In this document: one piece after another, positions 8,741-16,434 of the stretch
Numbering within the stretch: the first letter of the stretch is position 1
How the letters are laid out: every line of letters begins with the position of its first letter
Source: Vibrio sp. Isolate34
GTDB lineage: Bacteria; Pseudomonadota; Gammaproteobacteria; Enterobacterales; Vibrionaceae
Reading direction: 5' to 3'
Assembly (NCBI RefSeq): GCF_022397915.1
Contig: NZ_JAKEUO010000014.1
Coordinates: forward strand, 88,809-152,808
DNA: 64,000 nucleotides
Notes under the pieces: model-generated
Told to the model about the DNA's origin: nothing
What the model saw: the letters and a program-made list of their open reading frames with translations, nothing else
The model's database searches: none
Position numbers and translations under genes: made by a program

Positions 8741-9367
8741 ATGAACTTCGCTATTGAATATACATCGGCTTACTTTTCACACTTGGTGATCACACCACGC
8801 AAGAAAGTACTTAAACATAGCCTTGTATCGGTTCAAAGTGGCTTGGTTTTGATAAAGCTGGGTAAACAAGAGTACGCCGTTGAACCAGGGCAAAGCGTCT
8901 GGATCCCATACGACTGCTTAACATCACTGACCTACTTTCCAAACACTCAGATTAACCGTGTCGATTTTTCTGTGCGTTTGACGGATTCATTCCCGAGACA
9001 AGCGGGTTACATCACGCAAACTAACCTATCTTTGGCACTACTCGAAAAGCTAGAACTGACTAAGTCTCGTACTTCAAGTGCCAACAATACCGAGCAAGCC
9101 TGTAAAGATATGCTGTCTGTATTGAAGCAAGAAGTGCTGTCGTTTAAGCCACTGCTTTGTGAAAGTGCCCTGTCTCAGCGATTCAATCAATGGAATATTG
9201 ATGATTCTAACCTACCACAAGAGCACACCTTGGTGATGGTCATGCGTGAAGCGAAAAAGCGAATGCAGTCAGGTCAGAAGCGAGCTGCTGTAATCGATGA
9301 TTTGTTCTCAGGAAAAGAAGAAGAGTTTGAACAACTGTGCATGCTTGTTTTTGGTGACGACCTATAA
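8741..9367 (+). CDS. AraC-type cupin sensor domain protein lacking a clear HTH
   Basis: 208 residues. The first ~85 residues look like an AraC-family cupin arm: HSLVSVQSGLVLIKLGKQEYAVEPGQSVWIP. The rest is helical, but I cannot find the paired AraC helix-turn-helix signature (A..LGFS...F.R.FK..G.TP). Either it is a degenerate AraC regulator or a sensor-only protein. It is followed by a strong terminator. Function is unknown. Confidence 0.6.
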   Translation: MNFAIEYTSAYFSHLVITPRKKVLKHSLVSVQSGLVLIKLGKQEYAVEPGQSVWIPYDCLTSLTYFPNTQINRVDFSVRLTDSFPRQAGYITQTNLSLALLEKLELTKSRTSSANNTEQACKDMLSVLKQEVLSFKPLLCESALSQRFNQWNIDDSNLPQEHTLVMVMREAKKRMQSGQKRAAVIDDLFSGKEEEFEQLCMLVFGDDL

Positions 9368-9410
9368 GCGCCAAGAGACTGAGAACTCTCAAAACACAGT
9401 CCAGATACTA

Positions 9411-9444
9411 AAAAGCCGCAAAAACTTCATTTTGCGGCTTTTTT
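9411..9444. terminator. Bidirectional terminator
   Basis: 13-bp perfect stem AAAAGCCGCAAAA/TTTTGCGGCTTTT around a 6-base loop, followed by Ts; it separates two convergent genes. Confidence 0.9.
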
Positions 9445-9493
9445 AATTCTTCACGTCTGTTCAAGGTTCAGAGCAAATCTTCAGCTTCTTCGC

Positions 9494-9976
9494 TTAGAAA
9501 GGCAATTCAACTTGCATCATTAGGTCAGCATCACGCGAGTCGTGCCAACGGTAGTCAAATCGCATACGAGGTTGCCCTTCGACCTTCTCACCAAAACCAA
9601 TGCTGAGTTGTAAGCCATGGTTTAGCAGCCACTCCTCTGTAGACATATCATACTGTTCATCTTCCAGATCTTCAGGAAACCACACCCCCAAACCTACATA
9701 GTTTGATTCTATGCTTTGTGTCAGTAGCGGTGCGTCTTTACTTTGAAGTACCCAGTCAGACCAATAATCAGGTGTACTCTGCGCTTCTTCATCGCTCAGC
9801 CCACTGATTTCCATCATACGTTGGCCGAAAGATTCAATGCTCGAAGAAAAATCCAAACAGTTGTCGTCATCAGAAGTCAGCATGATCGAATCTAAGCTAA
9901 AAAAATCACATTCAGCATAAGCAGGCATACTGCATGCTGCCATGATCAACGTCGCTGGTATCGCGCTCTTTAGCAT
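9494..9976 (-). CDS. Conserved exported protein of unknown function
   Basis: 160 residues with a signal peptide ending PAYAEC (about residue 22). The mature protein is acidic, with many Asp/Glu/Ser. Its C-terminal part (LQLSIGFGEKVEGQPRMRFDYRW ... MMQVELPF) alternates hydrophobic residues and ends in Phe, as outer-membrane or periplasmic beta proteins do. No family is recognised. It starts 27 bases before the end of nothing on the same strand except the nadD-like gene upstream, whose stop lies just beyond, so the two may be co-transcribed. Confidence 0.65.
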   Translation of the reverse strand: MLKSAIPATLIMAACSMPAYAECDFFSLDSIMLTSDDDNCLDFSSSIESFGQRMMEISGLSDEEAQSTPDYWSDWVLQSKDAPLLTQSIESNYVGLGVWFPEDLEDEQYDMSTEEWLLNHGLQLSIGFGEKVEGQPRMRFDYRWHDSRDADLMMQVELPF

Positions 9977-10003
9977 AGTCCTCTGACCTCTTGATTAGTG
10001 AAC

Positions 10004-10525
10004 TCACATTATCTGATACAGTCCACTATCTTGCAACATCTTTGTAACTGACTTAGTACTCAATTTTGCAACATCGCTTCCACTTATCAGTGCATTACGT
10101 ATGTCAGTGCTGCGGATTTTCACTTTTTCTGGGCAAGCCATTACAGACCATCGTTCAGTAATCTCATCGGACTTATAAAAAGACGAGAACTTGAAGAAGT
10201 TGTCCGGCCCAATCACAAACGTCAGTTCAGCGTCACGATGTAACTTTTGCAGTTCACTAAGTACAGCATAAGTCGTCACGCTTTCGCCGGGTGTAAATAA
10301 GCTCTTTTCGATCAAAGAAAGCTCAACTTGATCCAATGAAAGATCACTGATAAATGCGTTAACTAACTGACATCTCGTATCAAAGTCTAGCATCTCTTTT
10401 CCCCAAGAATGGGCAATACTTGGGACGAGTAGAATTTTGTCAAAGTGAGCCAACGAATCAATCACACTTTTATGCCCTAGGCTCGGTGGATTAAACGCAC
10501 TACCGAAAATGGCTATTTTTTCCAT
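10004..10525 (-). CDS. NadD-like nicotinate-nucleotide adenylyltransferase
   Basis: 173-residue nucleotidyltransferase. FGSAFNPPSLGH near the N-terminus is the (H/T)xGH ATP-binding motif with Ser/Leu variation, and IRSTDIRNAL near residue 137 is the SxTxxR motif. NadD joins nicotinate mononucleotide to ATP to make deamido-NAD. The protein is shorter than usual NadD (~210 residues), and vibrios normally have another nadD elsewhere, so this is probably a paralogue. It is divergent from nadE, the next enzyme in the pathway, 109 bases away, which supports an NAD role. Confidence 0.78.
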   Translation of the reverse strand: MEKIAIFGSAFNPPSLGHKSVIDSLAHFDKILLVPSIAHSWGKEMLDFDTRCQLVNAFISDLSLDQVELSLIEKSLFTPGESVTTYAVLSELQKLHRDAELTFVIGPDNFFKFSSFYKSDEITERWSVMACPEKVKIRSTDIRNALISGSDVAKLSTKSVTKMLQDSGLYQIM

Positions 10526-10634
10526 TATTTATTACTGCCTTCTCTTTCTAAGCTTGTGCAAAGAGGTTTTTAAATCGGATGATTTAGGTATGATAACACT
10601 AGATTTTTAATTTGCTTGCAGGAAAGGAATACGA

Positions 10635-11465
10635 ATGGAACAGTTAATTCGTGACGAAATGCGCGTACTACCTTCAATTGACCCTCACTTCGAAGTGACT
10701 CGTCGTGTGGACTTTATTAAAACGAAACTTCAGCAGTCAGGCTGCAAGTCTCTGATCCTAGGCATCAGTGGCGGTGTAGACTCAACGACCTGTGGCCGCT
10801 TGGCACAGATGGCCGTTGATAGCCTGAATGAAAACTCTGGCAGCAACGACTACCAGTTCATTGCGGTTCGCCTACCTTACGGTGAGCAAAAAGATGAAGA
10901 TGAAGCACAACTTGCTCTCTCTTTCATCCAGCCTTCTCAATCTGTTTCTGTAAACATCAAAGCGGGTGTTGATGGGCTTCATGCTGCATCTCACGTTGCA
11001 CTTGAAGGTACAGGTTTACTACCAACAGACTCAGCAAAAATCGACTTTGTGAAAGGTAATGTGAAAGCTCGTGCTCGCATGATCGCACAATACGAAATTG
11101 CGGGTTACGTTGGCGGTCTTGTGATTGGTACTGACCACTCAGCAGAAAACATCACTGGCTTCTACACCAAACACGGTGACGGTGCCTGTGATTTAGCGCC
11201 TTTGTTTGGCCTGAACAAGCGTCAAGTTCGTGAACTTGCAGCAACGCTAGGTGCGCCAGAGCTATTGGTTAAGAAAGTGCCTACTGCCGACCTAGAAGAG
11301 CTTGATCCACAGAAAGCCGACGAAGCAGCATTGAACCTTTCTTACGACCAAATCGATGATTTCCTTGAAGGTAAAGAAGTCCCTCAAGACGTGTCTGACC
11401 GCTTAGTGGGTATCTACAAAGCCACACAACACAAGCGTCAACCGATCCCAACGATCTACGATTAA
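10635..11465 (+). CDS. nadE: NH3-dependent NAD synthetase NadE
   Basis: 276 residues, the usual length of the ammonia-dependent form; there is no glutaminase domain. The PP-loop ATP pyrophosphatase motif GISGGVDSTT is at about residues 43-52, and the deamido-NAD-binding KVPTADLEELDPQKADE block lies near residue 215. The enzyme amidates deamido-NAD to NAD. GCAGGAAAGGA upstream gives a strong ribosome binding site. The promoter lies in the short region shared with the nadD-like gene; no NadR or NrtR site was recognised there. Confidence 0.95.
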   Translation: MEQLIRDEMRVLPSIDPHFEVTRRVDFIKTKLQQSGCKSLILGISGGVDSTTCGRLAQMAVDSLNENSGSNDYQFIAVRLPYGEQKDEDEAQLALSFIQPSQSVSVNIKAGVDGLHAASHVALEGTGLLPTDSAKIDFVKGNVKARARMIAQYEIAGYVGGLVIGTDHSAENITGFYTKHGDGACDLAPLFGLNKRQVRELAATLGAPELLVKKVPTADLEELDPQKADEAALNLSYDQIDDFLEGKEVPQDVSDRLVGIYKATQHKRQPIPTIYD

Positions 11466-11488
11466 TTATTTGAATTAGTCTTGGAATC

Positions 11489-11530
11489 AAAAAGGCCGGA
11501 AGTTCATTTCAGTGAACTTCCGGCCTTTTC
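11489..11530. terminator. Strong bidirectional terminator
   Basis: 17-bp perfect stem (11490-11506 with 11513-11529) flanked by As and Ts. It is shared by nadE and the convergent MOSC-reductase gene. Confidence 0.92.
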
Positions 11531-11563
11531 TATTAAGTGCGCTTTTCTTTCCAGCCTAACGAG

Positions 11564-13405
11564 TTAGTCTACGACTTCGATATCGGTTTGAGGCACACTG
11601 CAACACGCCAGTATCTGTCCCATGTTGCGTTCATGCTCTTGCAGCGCTGGTACATCCGGTTGGTGAACTTGCCCAGACTCAAGGGTCACTTTACAAGCAC
11701 CGCAGAAGCCTGCACGACAACTAGATGAAATAGACACGCCCGCCGATTCAGCTTGCTCTAACAAGGTGGATTGGTTGTTACCTTCGAACAGGTAGCCGTT
11801 GACGCTCAACTGCAGTTGTTTCACCGCCTCTTCAGTAGACTGAACAACACCAAATGCTTCTTGATGGTAATGCTGAGGATTCAGCCCCATTTGAATCAGC
11901 AATTTCTTGGCATTATCCATAAAGCCGTCAGGGCCGCACACGAACGCTTGACGCTTGTGTAACTCATCAATTTTAGCGATATGAGACACGCTTAAACGTC
12001 CAGACAGACCATCCCACTCTTTGGTCGGTTGGCTTAGTGAATAAATCACACTTAGACCAGCATGTTCGCTAGCGATCTTATCAATCTCAGCTTGATAAGG
12101 GATATCTTCTTCGCTGCTGCATTGATGATAGAACACCACATCATCAATTTGACCGTGGTCGGCTAAGTAACGAAGCATCGACAACATTGGTGTGATGCCG
12201 CTTCCCGCTGACAACAGCAGTAATGGATGTGTTGGGTTATCTTCCAAATAGAATGCCCCATCTGGATTTTGAGCGACTAAGGTATCACCCACTTGAAAGT
12301 GATCATTTAACCAATTAGAGATTTGGCCATCATCGACACGCTTCACTGATATCGCTAAACGACCCGCGCGAGAAGGGCTTGAAGATAAGGTATAACGACG
12401 AGAAACCTTCTCACCATCAATCACCATTTCAATCGGTAGATGTTGCCCCGGTTGATAACTTGGTAGTGAGTGGTTCTCTTTCGCAGGCTCTAGCCAAAAC
12501 GTTGTAAAGTCGCGAGCGATCTCTTCACGTTCAACACAAGTTAAGTGCAGCGACTCCACCCATGTGTCTTCGTAGTGCTCTTTCTCTTTGGTTTCGAGTA
12601 CCTCAACCACATCACCAGCTTTGATTAAACCTTCATTTTTTGCCACTAGGTTTTGACCAAAGAACACGCCACCGCGCTCATTGGCTCTGAAAGTCGAGAA
12701 GGTATTAAGCGGCTCTTTTGTTGCTCTAAATTCGCCACGATCAACATCAACTGTCGTCAAAATACAGCGCTCACAAGGTTTCACCGCTTCGAATTCAACC
12801 TCGCCGATTCGGATGCGCTTCCAACCATCTTCAGCAAAGGCTTCTGTATTAGAAACAACAAAATTGGTGCGGAACTGATCCATCGAATGGACTTCAGGAC
12901 TACGACGATTCAGCTCATCAAGTGATGCTTGGCTGATCACTAACATTGGATAGCCATCAGCGAAACTTACATTCTGCCCGAGCTTTTCACGAACACGATT
13001 CGATTGTTCACCAGTGAACAGCAACTCAACGCGAACACCCAACACATCGCTGAACCAATCATCGGCTTCATCATTGGTGGTATAAGCGGTGAAGCTGTCT
13101 TTCCAAACCGTTGCTGGCGCTTCTTGCATCTTGAAGTTCGCGTATTTTAGTCGCAGCGGCTCTTTGCCTTCATAAGTGAAAATCAAACCGTCTGGTTGCA
13201 AGCTTGAAGATACCTTGACCATCTTCGGGTACTTACGTGCCGTAACCATTGAACCGTCAGCCAATGCCAACATAAAACGTCTGTCGAAGGTAAGGCCTTG
13301 TTTTTCGACCCAAGCAGAAGAGAGTGCAATCCCGCCCACTGATTTAACCGGAAACACATTGATTTGAGATAACGAAGGAGCTTGATCTAAAGGTGACTGC
13401 GACAT
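11564..13405 (-). CDS. MOSC-domain protein fused to ferredoxin-NADP reductase and 2Fe-2S ferredoxin
   Basis: 613 residues in four modules. A MOSC N-terminal beta-barrel spans ~8-120 (INVFPVKSVGGIAL). A MOSC domain spans ~125-270 with the conserved KPCERC, whose Cys would bind molybdenum cofactor. An FAD domain (~285-385) has RRYTLSSSPS, followed by an NAD domain with LLSAGSGITPML. A plant-type 2Fe-2S domain at ~525-612 has SCRAGFCGACK and a final CC. E. coli YcbX has only MOSC plus ferredoxin; here the electron-donating flavoreductase is built in. It likely reduces N-hydroxylated compounds, in analogy to YcbX. Confidence 0.85.
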   Translation of the reverse strand: MSQSPLDQAPSLSQINVFPVKSVGGIALSSAWVEKQGLTFDRRFMLALADGSMVTARKYPKMVKVSSSLQPDGLIFTYEGKEPLRLKYANFKMQEAPATVWKDSFTAYTTNDEADDWFSDVLGVRVELLFTGEQSNRVREKLGQNVSFADGYPMLVISQASLDELNRRSPEVHSMDQFRTNFVVSNTEAFAEDGWKRIRIGEVEFEAVKPCERCILTTVDVDRGEFRATKEPLNTFSTFRANERGGVFFGQNLVAKNEGLIKAGDVVEVLETKEKEHYEDTWVESLHLTCVEREEIARDFTTFWLEPAKENHSLPSYQPGQHLPIEMVIDGEKVSRRYTLSSSPSRAGRLAISVKRVDDGQISNWLNDHFQVGDTLVAQNPDGAFYLEDNPTHPLLLLSAGSGITPMLSMLRYLADHGQIDDVVFYHQCSSEEDIPYQAEIDKIASEHAGLSVIYSLSQPTKEWDGLSGRLSVSHIAKIDELHKRQAFVCGPDGFMDNAKKLLIQMGLNPQHYHQEAFGVVQSTEEAVKQLQLSVNGYLFEGNNQSTLLEQAESAGVSISSSCRAGFCGACKVTLESGQVHQPDVPALQEHERNMGQILACCSVPQTDIEVVD

Positions 13406-13622
13406 AACGATTCCAATGTTTTATTGTTTGTCCCAATGCTAACAAATGGTTATAAATAGATAAACTGGCAGGCATTAAACACTTGATACTAAGCTAATAT
13501 CTTGAGATGTTTTGCTTTCTACCTTGATACATTAAGGCAGCAATGCAGTAACACTCTCCATACGCTCTATACTTTGAACACAATTACTGCATTGAACTTT
13601 CATTGAATAAGAAGGATTTATC

Positions 13623-13781
13623 ATGAACAAACTCGTCATTATCATTTTATGTGTACTGCTTCCGCCTGTTGGTGTGTTCTTCGCTCGTGGTGCAGGTAAA
13701 GATCTGCTGATTAACATCATCCTGACCTTCTTCTTCTGGGTGCCAGGAATGATCCACGGGCTTTGGGTGGCGACTCGATAG
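13623..13781 (+). CDS. Pmp3/YqaE-family small membrane protein
   Basis: 52 residues, two hydrophobic helices (about 3-20 and 28-45) separated by a short polar turn. The pattern LLPPVGVFFARGAG followed by NIILTFFFWVPGMIHGLWV is the Pmp3 (UPF0057) signature. AAGGA seven bases before the ATG is a good ribosome binding site. The family is linked to membrane potential and salt or cold stress in plants and yeast; the bacterial role is less clear. Its small size makes it easy to miss. A longer open frame on the opposite strand is only its shadow. Confidence 0.85.
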   Translation: MNKLVIIILCVLLPPVGVFFARGAGKDLLINIILTFFFWVPGMIHGLWVATR

Positions 13782-13896
13782 CTCGTCCTCAAAATTAAAT
13801 ACCGAATAAAATACGAAGAAAAACAAGCTCCTAACCCTGAAGAGTTAAAAATAGGATGAAATGAAAGTGCTTTTCCACTATCATCCTGTCGCCTAA

Positions 13897-13912
13897 ACGT
13901 AAGCGATTGCTT
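13897..13912 (+). promoter_or_regulatory. PurR-box-like operator upstream of pyrC
   Basis: ACGTAAGCGATTGCTT matches the PurR consensus ACGCAAACGTTTGCGT at 12 of 16 positions, including the central CG and the AA/TT flanks. E. coli pyrC is a known PurR target with its box over the promoter. Here the box ends 62 bases before the start codon, in a comparable place. Confidence 0.65.
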
Positions 13913-13932
13913 TCACAGATTTCGCCGAGTTT

Positions 13933-13970
13933 AGGCTCCAACTACATAACACTTCAAATGGTGGGAGCCT
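13933..13970 (+). promoter_or_regulatory. pyrC leader hairpin hiding the ribosome binding site
   Basis: AGGCTCC (13933-13939) pairs perfectly with GGAGCCT (13964-13970); the GGTGGGAG ribosome binding site lies in the right arm, just before ATG 13974. In E. coli and Salmonella, pyrC is controlled this way: CTP-rich cells start transcripts upstream and form the hairpin, while CTP-poor cells start further in and leave the site open. The same logic is inferred here. Confidence 0.6.
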
Positions 13971-13973
13971 TCA

Positions 13974-15002
13974 ATGACACAACTTACGATTACTCGTCCT
14001 GACGACTGGCACGTTCATCTACGCGATGGCGAAGTATTAAAAGATACAGTGCGCGATATCAGCCGCTACAATGGTCGAGCGTTAATCATGCCAAATACCA
14101 TCCCACCGGTAACCGATACCGAAATGGCTCTTGCTTACCGTGAACGCATCATGGCAGAGCAGCCAAGCGAGCAGTTCCAGCCTCTAATGGCACTTTACCT
14201 GACAGACAACACAACACCTGACGAAATTCGCAAAGCGAAAGAGTCTGGTGCAGTAGTCGCTGCAAAGCTTTACCCAGCAGGTGCGACGACTAACTCGGAT
14301 TCAGGTGTAACTTCGGCTCAAAAGATTTACCACGTGTTAGAAGCAATGCAAGAAGTGGATATGTTGCTACTGGTTCATGGTGAAGTAACCACTCACGATG
14401 TTGATATCTTTGACCGTGAGAAGCAATTCCTAGACACAGTGCTAGCGCCGATTGTGAACGACTTCCCTAATCTGAAGATTGTTCTAGAGCACATCACAAC
14501 TGCTGATTCTGCAAACTTCGTGAAGAACGCCAACGACAACGTAGCGGCAACCATCACCGCTCACCACCTGCTTTACAACCGCAACCACATGTTGGTTGGC
14601 GGCATTAAGCCACACTTCTACTGCCTTCCTATCCTGAAGCGCAACACTCACCAATTAGCACTTATCGAAGCTGCTACAAGCGGCAGCAAGAAGTTCTTCT
14701 TGGGTACAGACTCGGCACCACACGCAAAAGGTGCAAAAGAGTCAGCATGTGGCTGTGCGGGTTCTTATACAGCGCACGCTGCCGTTGAACTGTACGCAGA
14801 AGTATTCGACTTAGAAGGTAAGATTGAGAACCTAGAAGCGTTTGCAAGCCACAACGGCCCTGACTTCTACGGTATTCCACGTAACACGGACACCATCACT
14901 CTTGTTAAAGAAGAGTGGAACGTTGCTGAAACCATGCCATTTGGCTCAGACATCGTTGTGCCAATCCGTGGCGGCGAGACGATTGCTTGGACTGTAAAAT
15001 AG
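13974..15002 (+). CDS. pyrC: Dihydroorotase (class II, E. coli type)
   Basis: 342 residues, typical for this class. Zinc-binding DDWHVHLRDGE is near the N-terminus, AKLYPAGATTNS includes the carbamylated-lysine region (AKLYPAG), and LVHGE, LEHITT and GTDSAPH give the remaining metal ligands and the catalytic Asp. It interconverts carbamoyl-aspartate and dihydroorotate in pyrimidine synthesis. A PurR-like box and a site-hiding hairpin lie upstream. A hairpin with T-run terminates the gene about 100 bases after the stop. Confidence 0.97.
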   Translation: MTQLTITRPDDWHVHLRDGEVLKDTVRDISRYNGRALIMPNTIPPVTDTEMALAYRERIMAEQPSEQFQPLMALYLTDNTTPDEIRKAKESGAVVAAKLYPAGATTNSDSGVTSAQKIYHVLEAMQEVDMLLLVHGEVTTHDVDIFDREKQFLDTVLAPIVNDFPNLKIVLEHITTADSANFVKNANDNVAATITAHHLLYNRNHMLVGGIKPHFYCLPILKRNTHQLALIEAATSGSKKFFLGTDSAPHAKGAKESACGCAGSYTAHAAVELYAEVFDLEGKIENLEAFASHNGPDFYGIPRNTDTITLVKEEWNVAETMPFGSDIVVPIRGGETIAWTVK

Positions 15003-15098
15003 GCGCTTCGGCGGTGAAATAAAGGGGGCTCGATCAACAAAGCCTTTCGTTTCAATGCCGCTCATATATATCTTGATATCAGTTAACGATATTGCTTT

Positions 15099-15126
15099 GC
15101 CAGTAGCACAAGTTACTGGCTTTTTT
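15099..15126 (+). terminator. Terminator after pyrC
   Basis: GCCAGTA/TACTGGC stem (15099-15105, 15114-15120) with an 8-base loop and six Ts. Confidence 0.82.
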
Positions 15127-15308
15127 CATGAGCTTAATTTGGCGTATATCCCGATCTTTACCTTATATTAATCGTCGTAAGACGCCTTAGCTTAGCTTGT
15201 TATAAATACCAGGCACCCCATTCCATACACAGGTTCAATAAGAGTTGCACGATGGCATTCTGCTGATTATTCTCACTTCATCACAACGTACCCCACAGAG
15301 ATAAAACA

Positions 15309-16235
15309 ATGGAAAGTACCTACACCTACCCTATTGGTGAGCCCGGAAAAAAATGGCAAGAAGCAGAGCGTCAAGCATGGTTTGCTCAAAGAACGGTTAA
15401 GCGTGAATATCAACAAGAAGTCGTGCCAAAGATCAAAGCACTGGAAGACCGCTTTGACATCGAGCAATACGGTGCACTGAGCTACGACGAAGCTCGCTTC
15501 CCACTCTTCGCTATCAAAAGCAAAAACTGGGACGCATCAAAGCCAACGATTCTTGTAACAGGTGGTGTTCACGGTTACGAAACCAGTGGTGTACATGGTG
15601 CAATCAAATTCGCTGCAACTCAAGCAGAGAAGTACACAGCGCACTTCAACATTGTTGTTGCACCTTGTGTGAGCCCTTGGGGCTACGAAGTGATCAACCG
15701 CTGGAACCCAAATGCTGTTGATCCAAACCGCTCTTTCTATGAGGGCACGCCAGCTGAAGAGTCAGCAAACCTACGTGCATTAGTTGCGTCTCTGCCAGAA
15801 GTATTGGTTCACGTTGATCTTCATGAGACAACTGATTCTGATGAAACTGAATTCCGCCCTGCCCTCGCCGCACGTGATGGTATTGAGTACATCGAAGGCA
15901 TGATCCCAGACGGTTTCTACACGGTGGGTGACACTGAAAACCCTCAACCTGAATTCCAAGCAGCGGTCATCGCTTCAGTTGAAAAAGTAACTCACATTGC
16001 GCCAGCAGATGACGAAGGCAAGATCATTGGTTCAGACGTCACTCAACACGGCGTGATCAACTACCCAATGAAGAAGCTTGGCTTATGTGGCGGTGTAACG
16101 GATTGTAAGTACGGCACGACCACTGAGGTTTACCCAGACAGCGATAAAGTCACAGACGAAGAGTGTAACGATGCTCAAGTCGCTGCTGTTGTTGGTGCTT
16201 TAGATTACGTTATTCAGCACGAATTGAACGCGTAA
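15309..16235 (+). CDS. M14-family metallocarboxypeptidase / AstE-like deacylase
   Basis: 308 residues. TGGVHGYETSG supplies the first zinc ligands H88 and E91, and HVDLHETTDSDETEF supplies the third (probably H172), as in the succinylglutamate desuccinylase/aspartoacylase branch of the M14 superfamily. NRWNPNAVDPNRSFYEG holds the substrate-binding Asn-Arg of carboxypeptidases. No signal peptide, so it acts in the cytoplasm. It stands alone between two terminators; the true substrate is unknown. Confidence 0.82.
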   Translation: MESTYTYPIGEPGKKWQEAERQAWFAQRTVKREYQQEVVPKIKALEDRFDIEQYGALSYDEARFPLFAIKSKNWDASKPTILVTGGVHGYETSGVHGAIKFAATQAEKYTAHFNIVVAPCVSPWGYEVINRWNPNAVDPNRSFYEGTPAEESANLRALVASLPEVLVHVDLHETTDSDETEFRPALAARDGIEYIEGMIPDGFYTVGDTENPQPEFQAAVIASVEKVTHIAPADDEGKIIGSDVTQHGVINYPMKKLGLCGGVTDCKYGTTTEVYPDSDKVTDEECNDAQVAAVVGALDYVIQHELNA

Positions 16236-16275
16236 GCGCAAACCCGCTAATAATCAGTATCTAATAGCAAGAACT

Positions 16276-16315
16276 AAAAGAGCCACAAGTGACTACTCAC
16301 TTGTGGCTCTTTTTT
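16276..16315 (+). terminator. Terminator after the M14 peptidase gene
   Basis: A 16-17-bp stem around CTAC (left arm from 16276, right arm to 16313) with a T-run. It is followed within 35 bases by the opposing terminator of the BCCT gene. Confidence 0.9.
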
Positions 16316-16348
16316 GTTTCTCTTTCACTTATTTCTTCTACGGCATAA

Positions 16349-16383
16349 AAAAGCTCCCTTACACGCGGTGCAAGGGAGCTTTG
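16349..16383 (-). terminator. Terminator after the BCCT transporter gene
   Basis: AAAGCTCCCTT pairs with AAGGGAGCTTT around a 12-base loop that can itself pair (CAC/GTG). A-run on the plus strand gives the minus-strand T-run. Confidence 0.85.
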
Positions 16384-16434
16384 AATCTGATGATTAGAGT
16401 AAGTCCCTATCTAGAAACTTACTCAGTTCGCAAT

